Shown: positions 35,501-47,420 of the stretch, piece by piece | Layout: each line of letters opens with the position of its first letter | How positions within the stretch are numbered: position 1 is the stretch's first letter | Origin: Sweltsa coloradensis | Taxonomy: Eukaryota; Arthropoda; Insecta; Plecoptera; Chloroperlidae | DNA length: 64,000 nucleotides | Assembly: GCA_024449915.1 (NCBI GenBank) | Contig: JAMZAV010000166.1 | Span: 372,001-436,000, forward strand | Reading direction: 5' to 3' | Notes under the pieces: generated by a model | Told to the model about the DNA's origin: nothing | The model's input: only the letters and a program-made list of their open reading frames with translations | The model's database searches: none | Made by a program: the position numbers and the translations under genes

Positions 35501-37450
35501 TTATACCTATCTATAGAGATAAATACGACTTGGCAATAACAAATGTACATTGTTTAAAATAATACATAATATTACGTATTGATATTATTAATTTTTGTTT
35601 AAAATAACTTATTATTACGAATACTAGCAACAAACATGAATTTTTAAAAAAAAACATGGTAACGTTACATGATAGGTTGATGTGATATAAGGTGACGTTA
35701 CGACCTGTCCCTACCGTCAAATAATGTGTACAAATTTCAGCTTGTGTTCAATCAAAATAATATTTTGATATTATTATCAATCAAAATAATATTTTGATAT
35801 TATTATATTTTCACATTTCTTACAAATAATAAAAAAAAATTGTGTCGTACAGAACTTGGTTCTTATTGAAGTGGAATAATAAACGAAGCTCGTTAGATTT
35901 CCCTATTACTTTTGTCATCCAATATAGTAATGAACCTTTATTTGTAAATACAACAAATGGATGCTAATTGTACAAACGCCCAGGTTCCTATATAATGTTA
36001 GATGTGGCTATCGCGTGCCAATTAGGACAGACGTGATAAGCATTATAATTGCGCGCACACGTTTCAGTGCGTTTTACGTAATGTTCTGAAGCCCACACAC
36101 CAGTGTGCACCGAAGCATTATTACAAGCAATAGAGGACACTCGGTAGTTACTCACATTGTCGCAAAGGATTTTTCAGGGAAATAAACTGCGCATAACAAG
36201 AATAATACCTGCGGCAAATGCAAATGACAACAAGGGGACTGTGACTGGCTAAATCCGAGAGGTTTTCCCACTGCCACTGCCAAACACATGCAATGATGGA
36301 TGTATACTGAATGAACTTAATGGGGCTATATTCAAGATAGGTATATATAGCATCTCTAGTTGAAATTTCTCTCAATATTTTCCTGGTATATGAGAATGAT
36401 GGGTTTGAACCTTAGTCCTTAACCCAACTTAAATGCGCTCACTGATCAATTATTGATGATTATTGCTGAACGGTTGGCAATATCGTTACCAAATTTTGCA
36501 TGAATGTTAATGAAGTACTTTTATATTTCTATCCACACTATTGTTGCAAAAAATTAGCCATAAGATCCATTGCGAGCCATAAGTCCAAAACGTGAAATCC
36601 AAAACATGGATTTCAATTCTAAATTCCCATCAAACCGTTTATCTTACGATTTACCAAATTAACCTACGGCCTACGCGTTCAAATTGATTTAAAACGTTGA
36701 TACCTAGTATGCAAATTTGAGTTAAAAAATCTGTACACTTGGCATAAGTTCCCGAAGATGACAAAATTGAGTAAATAACGGAGGTTTCTCGATTTTTTAA
36801 ATTCAAAGTCAATGAATTAATTTAGGAATACGCGTACTGGATATGATATATTTATTTTTTATTGATGTTCGTGTGAAATATGATATGTTAATAACTGTAT
36901 ATCCGGAAAATCCAGAGAGCTGAGCGCTGTTATACTGAAGACTCACATGCAGTTGACATTCGAAGAGAAACACGAGTTAGCCAGTCAAGTCATGTCATCT
37001 AACATTGAATGATACCTATAGATAAGAGGGAGTTTAGTTTATAATTAACATTTTGAATGGTTCATTGCAAGCAAAGTGGTTGCTCAATCAGAGTATGCTA
37101 ATACTCTCATTGCCGACTTTAAATATAATCAGTTCAACTTTCTTAAATATGTTAGAGGACATACTTCAGAATAACCCCCCACAAAAAAAAGGGGAAAAAA
37201 GATACGCATATATCAGCAAATCTCTCAGTCACTGCAACTCATTTTCAAAGGAACAAATGTACACTTTATTTATTACGTTCCTTTTTGAGAGGTCGGCTCC
37301 AAATTTGTCAATTAAACTCGTTGACAGAAGAAACCAAATCTCAGCTCGGTGTGGTCACAAAAAGAACGTCTGCAACAGCTAGCAACCAGATCCATTGTAG
37401 GCCCAAAACCAGTTTTTATAACTGAATAGGATATAGGTTACATTAATAAA
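35501..37450. other. AT-rich intron, nothing recognised
   Basis: Includes two tandem copies of a 25-bp self-complementary unit (ATCAAAATAATATTTTGATA) at 35751-35804. Otherwise unassigned. Confidence 0.5.
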
Positions 37451-38499
37451 CTAGGGCCGCTTCGCGAACGCTTTTTCCAGTTGAGTTGATGGATGAGCTT
37501 TTTTGGTTCACTATTTTTTTAATGATTATACTAAGTTTTTGGATGCGTGGGATCTCATTCCTTTTTTAAGTTCCATTGCAAAATTATTTTTTGTTAAATT
37601 AGTTTAATTTTTATAAAGTAGTATTAATTGCTATGGTTTTACCGACATATATCTTGAGGCTCGTCTAGGCCCGGGGTAGAATAGACTAGAGCATGGCTCT
37701 GCTTATCGTAAAAGGCGATTCAAGAGAAAAAGTCCACCTCGCAAACATCAGCTAGTAAGAGTGGAGTATTTACCTCCAGAAACTAGAGGCGAGCTCTGCA
37801 ATCGTCGTCGGGACCTTGACCCTTCCCTTGACGACCCCGGCGTCGATGACAATAACACATTTATTATTTATTTTTATTTATGACAAAGACGATGACGACC
37901 GCGACGTGAGAAACCCCCTTACCCTCCCCTACCGTGGCTGGTTCTGACCAGCATGGGCCCCTCCTCCCCACCCCCTTAGGCTAGAGTGGTGCAATATATA
38001 CGGTTGACGCGTCCTTAATCCAAATAAACAAAAAAACAAAGACTTGCTTTTTGTATGCATTGTAGGTGATTGTTGTCAAGTTTTTATAGTTACTTGTCAA
38101 TTATACACCGGTACAAGGCTTTTGTTTCTATGAATTCTTTCTAACTTTTTCATTTTTTTCTTTCAAAAGAAACTACATCACCACTACCTTAATGTCCATG
38201 TAAAATATGAACGTTGTAGCCCCACCCACGTTTGGTCACAATTGGCCCAAATATCACGAAAATATCGCATCAAAAATTGAAAAAAAAATAGGAAAAGTAC
38301 GATATTAATGAAAAATATTTCTTCGATTGTACCAAAAAACTTGGCAGATCTAAGTCTAGAGAATACAAAGGTCCCCTCCATTTTTCATCGAGATCGCATA
38401 TTCCGTTTGCCCGGTAGAGAGCAAACAAACAAACAGACAAAAAAGACACTTGAGCTATTTTTCTCGGGGTTGATTGAAGTCTTCGCTTCGCTCATCCAA
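37451..38499 (-). mobile_element. A2 Helitron-like element split by a GC-rich insertion
   Basis: Head at 38499 (TTGGATGAGCGAAGCGAAGA, minus strand). Tail with AAAGCGTTCGCGAAGCGG ending CCCTAG followed by T at 37451. About 37600-38040 is foreign to A2 and contains repeat R with an A-rich 3' end, so a retroposon probably inserted into this copy. Confidence 0.7.
37640..38040 (+). repeat. Retroposon fragment (repeat R) inserted in A2
   Basis: A GC-rich block (CTCGTCTAGGCCCGGGGTAG; GGCGAGCTCTGCAATCGTCG), then an ATTTATTT stretch, then the R module (CTTAGGCTAGAGTGGTGCAA; GTTGACGCGTCCTTAATCCA) and a final CAAATAAACAAAAAAACAAA tail. The ordered modules and A-rich end suggest a LINE/SINE 3' region. 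No reading frame supports this. Confidence 0.5.
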
Positions 38500-38559
38500 T
38501 AAATAAATTGATTGTAATTAATTGTAGTCTTCTCTCATCCACCCTCTAACCCACCACGG

Positions 38560-38955
38560 AGGTATTGCAAGGTTAAACAACGTTGCGTTATTCATGATTG
38601 CTATTCCCGACACATACAGCGAGCGAGCGAGGGGGGTCTTTGTACCAAGCGTAGCAGAATTAGGAATCGCGCGAGACAACAAGGACTAATTCACACCCAT
38701 TGTTTGCTTAACGAAGTGTTCATGAATCACATATTGCAAAATGAGATGCGTATACAGCGTTCATCCCTCATCTCATAATATCGCTAGCCGAATAATCCAA
38801 TTAGTTTGACGTGCGTAGGCTCAAGGCTAGCTCAACGATGTTATATGAGTTGTCGAGATTAATGGGCCATTTACCGAGGGACGATGAAGAGATTTAGGGG
38901 TAATGTTTTAAAGGATGGACGGTACATATGTGATGTGTTGATTGAGTGTCCATGC
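38560..38955. promoter_or_regulatory. Candidate intronic regulatory block
   Basis: About 400 bp without a repeat partner in the window, more balanced in base content than its surroundings. It carries homeodomain-like cores (CCGAATAATCCAATTAG at about 38788-38804) and ATTCATGA/TTCATGAATCA motifs. Candidate only; no conservation data. Confidence 0.2.
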
Positions 38956-39487
38956 CACAAGCGGGTGTTCGGTGGATAGGCCAAGGATAACGAGTTTATT
39001 CCCGAGTGTGTGTTCAGTTAATATACTTACGCATACGCATACAAGGCAGCAACAACGAGCAAACGCAACAGGAGATTTAAAATGTGATTGATTTCTGTTA
39101 ATTTTTATACAAATGAAACCGACGTAATATTATTAGTACTTTATTATATAATGATTGATAACACATTGTTCACAATGTCTGGAGAATGCTTACGACAACT
39201 CAAGAGCTGCCCTATTTGTAACGTAAAGGGTAAAATAGTAATACAAATATAACAGAAACTAGTAGTGAGGATGCGCATCGTAGGGATTAAAAATACTTTC
39301 CACATAACATTCGTTCAACTTTCTAATTGAAAAATCATCGTTTTGTATATTCTACAACTTAACCCCTATATCTCACTACTTACTGTATTTAATTTTGTTA
39401 TGCAGCAACGATGCCAGAAAGTGGCCATTTAAAAGTTGCCTTTCAATGCTTCTTTGATAATCGATATGGAAATTTTTATTCGACTGA
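38956..39487. other. Unassigned intron sequence
   Basis: Nothing recognised. Confidence 0.4.
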
Positions 39488-39740
39488 GGGTTCGAGAGCT
39501 AGTGTAACGGCTTCGTTCTCCTCGACGTCTCCTCGGCAGTCCGGGTTAGTGGAGGAACCAATATTACTGTCAAGGTTACACCGTTCTTTCGGATGGGACG
39601 TTAAGCCGTTGGTCCCCTTGGTACTTTTCGAAAGGAGAAGGCTACGTGCCGGTACCGGGTTTACCCTCCTCCCTTCTGTTCATACTTCATCCTCATCTAT
39701 CACCACCCATAGTCTTGAATAGCCAAAGTGCATTAGTCCA
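39488..39740 (+). repeat. Dispersed repeat E, fullest copy
   Basis: A GC-richer block with GTGTAACGGCTTCGTTCTCC, GGATGGGACGTTAAGCCGTT and CTTCTGTTCATACTTCATCC, ending AGTCTTGAATAGCC. The last 95 bp recur inverted at 41768-41865, and a shorter piece at 30640-30690. The GGGACGTTAAGCCGTTGGTC phrase resembles sequences common in invertebrate SINEs, from memory. The frame at 39411-39722 lies in this repeat and is not taken as a gene. Confidence 0.6.
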
Positions 39741-40829
39741 ATCATACATGTTTTTACGATTTATCGAAAATCGAATAATCAAATTAAACACGAATATTCG
39801 CTTATCGTTTGCCACATATCGTAATCAATGCAAAGTACCTTCCAGCATGAAATTTAGAAGTATAAATCGTCTGGAATGGAAATGTAGAATTATTACCAAT
39901 AGGTTACTTATCGATTCACAATCCAATGTCGATAATCGATAAGTGACGGCAACTCTCTCTTTTATAAAGCATCTGCTACCATTGTTAAATTGTATCTCTC
40001 TGAAAAGCAAGAAATTTTCGTTAAAAAAAACACATTAAGAAGACACTTTTAGCTGCATGTTCCCCCTATCTTGTGCATTTTATTTATCTAAAACATACTC
40101 TGGTAAAGAGGATCTGACTGACTAACAATTCAAGTTGCCACGTTATACGTTGCACGAGGTTCTTTATCAAGATTGGATCTATAAAACATTTATTTATTTA
40201 AAAAAATACACCAAAACATGCGTAAAATATGGCAAAAATGAACTTGTGTAAAAATCCGCATGCAAACAGATGGTAATGTACTGAAAATTAAATAGCATAG
40301 TAGCATAGATCTAGCTTTTCTTAACAGTTCAGATTTTACTTGAGTCTTCTGGCTCTATTTGTTTTGCAATAGGTCTAAGACTTTTTTCTTTTTCGTGAGC
40401 TATGTTTTAAGTGCCCTCTTGAGAAATAAACTTTCGATAAAGATGTTATTTTTATCGTTTTAAATAATAAAACAAACCTGGGAATCTTATCCACATTGTC
40501 AAGACCAATTATAATCAAATAGCAATTAACACATATTACACAATACACAAATTTTGTCCAATTAAACTTTCAAAACCTTTTTTGTAAACAGGGATGTATT
40601 TGGTTATTAGAGCAGAAAACAGAATCGCCGTTTCCTCGTAGATTTCTATACTTTCAATATCGTTTGTAGTAAAAATCATTCCTTTGATGCTCAGAAGTTG
40701 TGTCTCAATGCAATAAGGGATGACAGAAGTCGTATCGTAAAAACAAAATCATATGAACATCGAAACCGAAGTTATAACACCATTTAATTAATCCGAACAA
40801 TAATCTCGAGGGTAGTTTTGCTGATTTCG
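39741..40829. other. AT-rich intron, nothing recognised
   Basis: No repeat partner or coding signal found. Confidence 0.4.
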
Positions 40830-41000
40830 AGCATAAGGGAGCTTCCCTTATGCATCACTTTTCTCTTCGTCAGTCCGTGTCTGTCTGCTTGTGCCACGTC
40901 TCATGACAAAAACCGAACACGACGTCCGATTAGCACGCGTTTGTTTTGCTGACAATGTAACTTCCTTCAACAAGGACGATACAGAATAGTTTAAGTTATC
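40830..41000. repeat. Dispersed repeat F, copy 2
   Basis: Diverged relative of 9411-9620, with CTTCGTCAGTCCGTGTCTGT and CTTCCTTCAACAAGGACGAT in matching order. Confidence 0.45.
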
Positions 41001-41767
41001 TTGGACGTAAAGGGGGAGGTTTTGTCTACAAATTCTACAGACATAATAGCATCGGAGGTCACAGCGTTCTTCTATAGCCATACATTGCACGATAAGACGA
41101 AGAATTAACACACTAGTTGCTTCCGACTAATTCAATTTGGCCGGTCATTCTCTCCAAGATAGCCATGCAACAAATCAGGACTTCACACTTATCAAACGAC
41201 CACAACATTGAACAAACCAATTATCTGTAGCTCACAGCGCGTCTGATGACAATGGGAGCAATACCCCGAAGAGAAGTTTAGTAGTCGAGGCTGGAGTTGG
41301 CATTTCATATGCAGCACACGTCTAGTTCTCGACAAAATTCAAAATGCTCTTTGTAATATTAAAGCTGCTGGTAACTTATTATCCGACAACTCAATATCTT
41401 GATTTATTCACAAGGTGATTGTAGTTGAGAATAATCCAAATTTACAGTTTAAAGCTGATAAACGAATCGAATGATTTGGAAAGATATAGCATTGGGTTTC
41501 CATTAGGCTATATTCACGATATAATTTTAAATAGCTGACACCATGCTTTTGAAATGTGACATGTTTTTGTAGATAACGCACGATAAGATGGCATTATAGC
41601 TTCTACTTGTGTCAAGTCAAACCTACATTTTTCATTGCACTAAACAGAATATTCGCAAAATACGTACACCCTCGACCAGAAGTAAAACAAGGGCTGGGCC
41701 TAGTATATAAAACTAGGCCCTTGATTTACTCATTGATTAGATTGGATATTGCTTAACGTCTCATATT
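41001..41767. other. Unassigned intron sequence
   Basis: Nothing recognised. Confidence 0.4.
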
Positions 41768-41865
41768 AATGCACTTTGGCTATTCGAGACGATGAGGGGT
41801 GATAGATGAGGATGAAGTATGAACAGAAGGGAGGAGGGAAAACCCGGTACCGGCACGTCTACATT
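41768..41865 (-). repeat. Dispersed repeat E, inverted partial copy
   Basis: Reverse complement of 39641-39738 with few changes (landmark GTACCGGGTTTTCCCTCCTC on the minus strand). It lies 2 kb from the fuller copy in opposite orientation. Confidence 0.75.
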
Positions 41866-42975
41866 GGTTGAGAGTAGTGAACGAATTACGTGCAAGAATA
41901 GTTTCTCCATACGTTATATCCATAATCCATGCATGCACAATGGAATTTTACATTAATTCGTTATTATAAACAAATTACTGTCGACATATTTCTTGACGAA
42001 CCATGCAAGTATGACTGGAATCTGAGTGTGTAGGCTGAGCGCCGTACTTTCACCTGTGGCTGCCTGGATGAAATATCAACCCACCGACTGCGGGTTATTA
42101 CATTCGTTCTCTCGTGAGTCGCGACCCCATCGTTCACTGTCACCGCATAAATATGAGACGTAAAGCCCAATATGAACCTGCCAATATAGACAAAATGTCG
42201 CCACCGAACTGTCAAAAACCTGAGCCGTTTTTTAGGCTGCTTTAATGCTCAGGTCGTTTGTTAAAGGGGATGCAACACGCATTTTAAATTTAAACGTACA
42301 TTTGTTATATTCTACCTACAATATCAAATATCAAATATTCAATATAAAATTATCCTAAACAAAATAAGTCTTGCAATCTGGTGTTTATATTGAAGCATTC
42401 GTTTCTGACAAAAGAACGTCAAGATATCACAATAAAGTTATTTATATCAATCATCCCATGAACGATTGAGTGTTTTCTTGAGAGTGATTTTTTTACGATA
42501 TTGATATATTTGTTGCCTGGACATGAACCTCCCCTAAAAGACAGCGATAATGCGTATGAGGCCCATGAAACAACTGATGGTTATGTGAACATTAATCTAT
42601 GTATAGTTAACAGGAAACATGCGAGTAAATTGTCATGTTTATAGCTTCTATATAGATTATAGAGTTAAGCAATATTGAAAATCGGTCAATATGATATTGG
42701 ACATTATACGCAGCTAATTGGTACGACCACACTGTAGGACTGAGCTATAAGCCTTGGTTACTAAAGCCTTCTAATCGAATGACAATGTATTGTTGTATTC
42801 ATTTAGAACATATTGGTTCCATTATGATGAGAACTAATATCGCCAAGCCGAAATCAATCTCGACGTTTCTATGTTGACAATAATACTAAATAAATAGCTA
42901 GACATGAAATTACTTTAGGAAGGGAGCCTCCGGTAACATTGCGCCCGAGGAAGGAAGAGTTAGGATACTGTGTAC
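41866..42975. other. Unassigned intron sequence
   Basis: Nothing recognised. Confidence 0.4.
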
Positions 42976-43053
42976 TATAATGTCCCCCACTGAAAATCAA
43001 TTATATGACTCAGTGGGTAGACTCTAAATACGAATTTATTTATTTATCTATCT
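42976..43053 (+). repeat. S1 retroposon-tail family, copy 4 (5'-truncated)
   Basis: Only the stem-loop (42986-43017), the TAGACTCTAAATAC phrase and the (ATTT)n tail remain. 5' truncation is typical of target-primed retroposition. Confidence 0.78.
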
Positions 43054-44449
43054 AAGAACAAAGTTTGTTTTTTTGCAAAGAATGCACAAATATATTTAAT
43101 GATTATTGACCAATATCATATAATATCCAATCTATCAAGAATCTAGGACTCCTTTTGAGAACTGTCATATGTTTAGTTATTTAGAAAGATATTAGGTATG
43201 TCATCATTGAAATAATCTTAAGCAGAGGCACAGGCATGATTGTAAAAAAATGTCAAAACGAGATGAGTAAAATAATATATCATAATGACTATGGTAATTC
43301 AATTCACTCTTCTGTCGCTGTCTTCCCTTAAACAGAGGTGACAGCAGATTAAATATTTATTAATTATTAATATTATTTTACTCTTAAGCTAATTATAAAT
43401 TGCATTCAATTACTTTTAGAATTGATTTATTAACTAAGTGTCTATGCATTATTACATTTCATTACCCTTGTAACTCGATTAAATTATGTTTACATTTAAT
43501 TTATAAATATATAATTATAAAAAAAATACATAAAATGCGTCTACCTGTATATACATAAGCACATCTTTAAACAGACTCAACTCAGGAAGCCACCACTTTA
43601 CGTACGTAAACAAGAAGTAAATACAACAATTACTTCGTAATTCCTCAATCATGCGATGCAATCTATGCCATTATCTCATCCACCTCGAAGATTACCTACG
43701 TGGCCTCAAATCAGGCGTGTTCGTGATGAGGGAAGACGTTGCGATAATCCTCAGCTCCGACAGAGCAGTTTGCGTCACATAAAATACGGTTTTCACCCTT
43801 TATAAAATAGAATTATCTCTTTTAATATCAAACACGATTCCCTTATATTCATTTTATATTAAACTGCAAAGCGGCATCTGTTACATTACATTACATTGCA
43901 GTCTAATTCAGTAGCAATATCGACAAAAATGTGGGTAGTTGGCAAAATTTACAGCCATAATTTTGCTGGTATGTTTTTGGCATCAGTGCATTCTTCACAG
44001 CGTAGAGAGGAGAGAATACCAAATGTTTGGTTTACTCTCTGGAGTATTATCCCACACGTTCGGGAAATTTTTGTATACGCTTTCAATACGTTTCAAACCG
44101 AGCAGAGATTATCCTGAAGATTAGTTTTGTTTTGCAGATTGTTCCACGAACAACACCTGTGATGTTTTAAACCAGGCGAATGTTAGCTGGGGCTCATCCG
44201 GAGATAATCCTGGAAGCTGCCAGTAGTAAGGTGGACTTTTTTCAAAAGGTTGGAAATAATTAACCTGGAATGAGATGGAACGACTGTGTTACTAAATATT
44301 TGGGAATTCAAAAACACAAATTAAATATTCATAAATACTCATTCGTCAGCGGTATAGGATTTTGAGCATGACTTATTTCAGGAATATGTGTGTGTGTGTG
44401 TGTATGTGTATAAAGATAATCATTTCTTACACGGTCTCTATAAAAATTA
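43054..44449. other. Unassigned intron with a (TG)n run
   Basis: (TG)n at 44386-44409. Nothing else recognised. Confidence 0.45.
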
Positions 44450-44636
44450 TAAAATAAAATAAAAAATAAAATAAACAAATTATTTGTATTTAGAGTCTAC
44501 CCACTCAGTTATATAACTGATTTTCAGTGGGGGACAGTAAATCAAAGGGACCAAGCCAACCCTGTAGGCCCCGACGCAATCGACGAGTGAGCGATAACCA
44601 ACCAAAGATCGATATTTGTAATAGAAAATATAGCAT
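44450..44636 (-). repeat. S1 retroposon-tail family, copy 5
   Basis: (AAAT)n-like tail, TTTAGAGTCTACCCACTCAG, stem-loop at 44500-44531, and the full body through CAACCAAAGATCGATATTTG. It pairs with copy 3 over about 175 bp. Confidence 0.82.
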
Positions 44637-44814
44637 CAGTAGTATGGACAATGCGAACACCCGCGGATCAACGCCAGAATCAACAAGGCCGATTCAGAAC
44701 AACTCTGAATTTATTATGTGCTTCATTGCTAGGACGGCTCCAAAGTCACCGTTTACAAACCCCTAAGACAAGAACTGATGGACTAAAGTCCAAATCAGAA
44801 GTGAATAAACTTCT

Positions 44815-44890
44815 GACTTAGGCGGGAATCGAACCCTGGACTTTCTGCATTGGAAGCAGATACGCTAACCACGAGACCAACGAGCCACAC
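44815..44890 (-). repeat. tRNA-derived SINE head or tRNA pseudogene
   Basis: The minus strand has an A box (TGGTCTCGTGG), a 5-bp anticodon stem TCTGC/GCAGA around TTCCAAT, and a B box (GGTTCGATTCCC). The acceptor stem pairs at only about five of seven positions and the T stem at three of five. A functional tRNA is therefore unlikely. The 5' end GGCTCGTTGGTCT resembles tRNA-Pro, from memory. Confidence 0.55.
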
Positions 44891-45373
44891 AAAATCTTTG
44901 AATGTCATTTTTATTCTATGTTCTTTGGCAATTGTACATATTTCTTAACAGTAAGATGGGGGTTCTGGTCAAATTTAGTAACGTCCTTAAGATTTTGTCT
45001 TTGGTTTAAACAAGGGATACTAGTATTTAGTACAAAATCGTGGGATACGGTACATAATGATTTTTTGTTTTCTCTTGATGACAGTCTAAAGTATTATGTT
45101 GGTAGATGCAAAATGATGAACGCCAGGGTATTTAATTTATTTCACTCGACATATTTTCCGCTTGACTTTCTCAAAATGTTATTGTGTCAGCATCAACGTC
45201 ATATTGTGAGTACATGGCTAGAAGCTCCCCCCCCCCCCCCCCCAGCCCACTAGCTATAAAACACAAAACCAAGATTCAACGTGGGCAACGGGTGGACCAG
45301 ACAAGAATGTTTGAAGGTTTGCTCGCCTAAGAAATATCATTCTCCTTTAGTAACAGTCTCAATATTTTTACCA
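44891..45373. other. Unassigned intron with a poly-C tract
   Basis: 17 C at 45227-45243. The frame at 44918-45253 ends in that tract and shows no domain. Confidence 0.45.
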
Positions 45374-46117
45374 CTATAGGAAGCTTCACAAACGCTTTTT
45401 CAGGCGCGTTGTTGGATGAGCGTAATTTATAAAAAACGAAAAAAAAACGTAAAATTGCGCTTTTCATGAGAAATAATTTTTCGATTACGCTTAAATTTCA
45501 GACGTTAAGGTTCTGTGAAAAATCATTACAATCGGATAAAGCATGTAGGTGTTAAAGTCGAAGAAATTAAAAAAATCGAAAAAAAATCGTAAAATTGTGA
45601 TTATTACAAGAAATAATATTTCGATTGCGCTCAAATTTCACAATAATATATAAATTCGTTAAAATAAATGTGAAAAAATCATTACAATCGGATAAAGCAT
45701 TTAGGTGTGATAAGCAGAAGAAATATCGAAAAAAGCGTAAAATTGCGATTTTAATGAGAAATAATTTTTTGATTACGCTCAAATTTCACAAGAATATATA
45801 AACTCATAAAATAAAGGATTTTTGCAAAAATCATTACAGTCGGATAAGCATGTAGGTGTTAAAGTCGAAGAATTTTTTTAAAAATCGAAAAAATCGTAAA
45901 ATTGCGATTTTAATGAGAAATAATTTTCCGATTGCGCTCAAAAACGTGGCAGTTCTAAGTTCAGAGATTCGCAGGCCTCCAGAAAATTTCATCGCGATTG
46001 GAGTATCGGTTTAGCCGGAATCGTTTTAAACAGACACAAAAATACAAACAGAAAAAAAAACATTCCGGATTTTTTTCTCCAGTGTAGTAGAATGGAATCT
46101 TCGCTTCGCTCATCCAA
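45374..46117 (-). mobile_element. A1 Helitron-like element (alternative tail)
   Basis: Head TTGGATGAGCGAAGCGAAGA at 46117 on the minus strand. The tail ends CTATAG followed by T at 45374. Three internal tandem units marked by AAAAATCATTACAATCGGAT phrases (about 45515, 45675, 45830). Confidence 0.75.
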
Positions 46118-47069
46118 AAACTAACTTTAATATCCAAACATAAATACTTTTTGTTAAGCTATCTATATTTTTAAGTTTTCTATAGAATTAATACCTACAG
46201 AATTCATTTTTTTCCCTAGCTTCCAGCGACCAGTCTGAAGTGTTGAAGCCCTAAAAGTTTTCAAACAATTACTTTGCACATCCAGTTTCCAAAATTCGGC
46301 GTCAGTAGAAAAATCAGTGCACTGTATTTAATACTAAATCAAATCAAATATGACACTTCCCGTGAAAAATTCCCAATTTTAAAAATTATTACTAGGAAAT
46401 GACGCAGAACTAGGACATCGTTTATCAGCAAAACGTGAAATCAGCAGCTATTTTTACCTAGGTGCCTAAATGTTTTAAAGTTCTTTGACGAAAAAGCAAA
46501 ACTTCCATTACTCTTTCCGTCTCATTCTCAAAGCTTTTATAAACTCCCGTCGGAAGGGGTAAACGGAGTTGCAACTGTGAGGAACTTCAAGAAATCAATT
46601 TTTCTTTACAAAACCTGATGCATAGCATGTGTTCAATTCTCTGACTGTTTCCAGTCTAAGATGACAAGGGTGTCCAGATTATAGCGTTGTGGTGGCGTGA
46701 GCCGACAGTGATGGCTAATTCGGGTGTCCTGTTTAAAATCCTGTTGAGACCGGCAATACTTACTGAAAGTTTATTTCCGAGGGTTTCCGAATGCAAGGGA
46801 TTGAGTCCTCTTAAACAACACTCGGATACCCCTTCACAATTGTCCTAACTCCAAGCTAGACATCTGAATTGAGGCAAGTGTTACACCCTGGGCAATGGGC
46901 ATGTTTCTCTTCCAATTCTTTGCTCTCGTCTTCTGTTACCGGTCTAGGAGGACAAGGGTGTCCAGATTGAAGCGTTGTGGAAAGCGAAAACTTTAAATGT
47001 TATGTTAAATGTTATTTTTAAATGTTAAAAATTTCAATAAAGACTGTTAAGTCAAGAGTACTTCTTATC
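46118..47069. repeat. Mostly unassigned; contains a 50-bp direct repeat pair
   Basis: GACAAGGGTGTCCAGATT followed by AGCGTTGTGG occurs at about 46660 and 46952, with related flanks, so a short element or its tail is duplicated about 290 bp apart. Nothing else recognised. Confidence 0.5.
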
Positions 47070-47420
47070 TGCCACGGCCACATTTCCAAACACTTTTTCC
47101 CTACCGTGTACGCTATTTGTCCAGCTCCTCATCAAGAAAACCCTGGACACATCCACTCCGAGCGAGATTGCGTGAACATGTGCGTCTAGAGTGCGTGAAA
47201 GTATTACATCTCATCTCGCTTCAGTTAATATAGCGACGCATTCGCCGGATCAACCATGCATGTCTATTGCAATCTTCTTCTCCACGTGATCGGAATACAA
47301 GGCTCCAGATCCACTCAGCTTTCGATGAATTCGGGGCGCGCGTCCATCGAGAAGAGGGATTTGTCGCATTTACTCGATCTGAATAATTCTATTTATTCCC
47401 TTACCCTTCTTATCATTAAA
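47070..47420. promoter_or_regulatory. GC-richer non-repetitive intronic block
   Basis: About 350 bp noticeably richer in CG than its surroundings (GAATTCGGGGCGCGCGTCCA near 47328), without partner copies here. A conserved non-coding element is possible, but nothing in the sequence proves function. Confidence 0.2.

Noticed and set aside
39411..39722. 103-codon frame
   Set aside because: Lies in dispersed repeat E, which has a partial inverted copy at 41768-41865; not a host gene.
44815..44890. Possible functional tRNA (minus strand)
   Set aside because: Acceptor and T stems are poorly paired, and such sequences recur as SINE parts.
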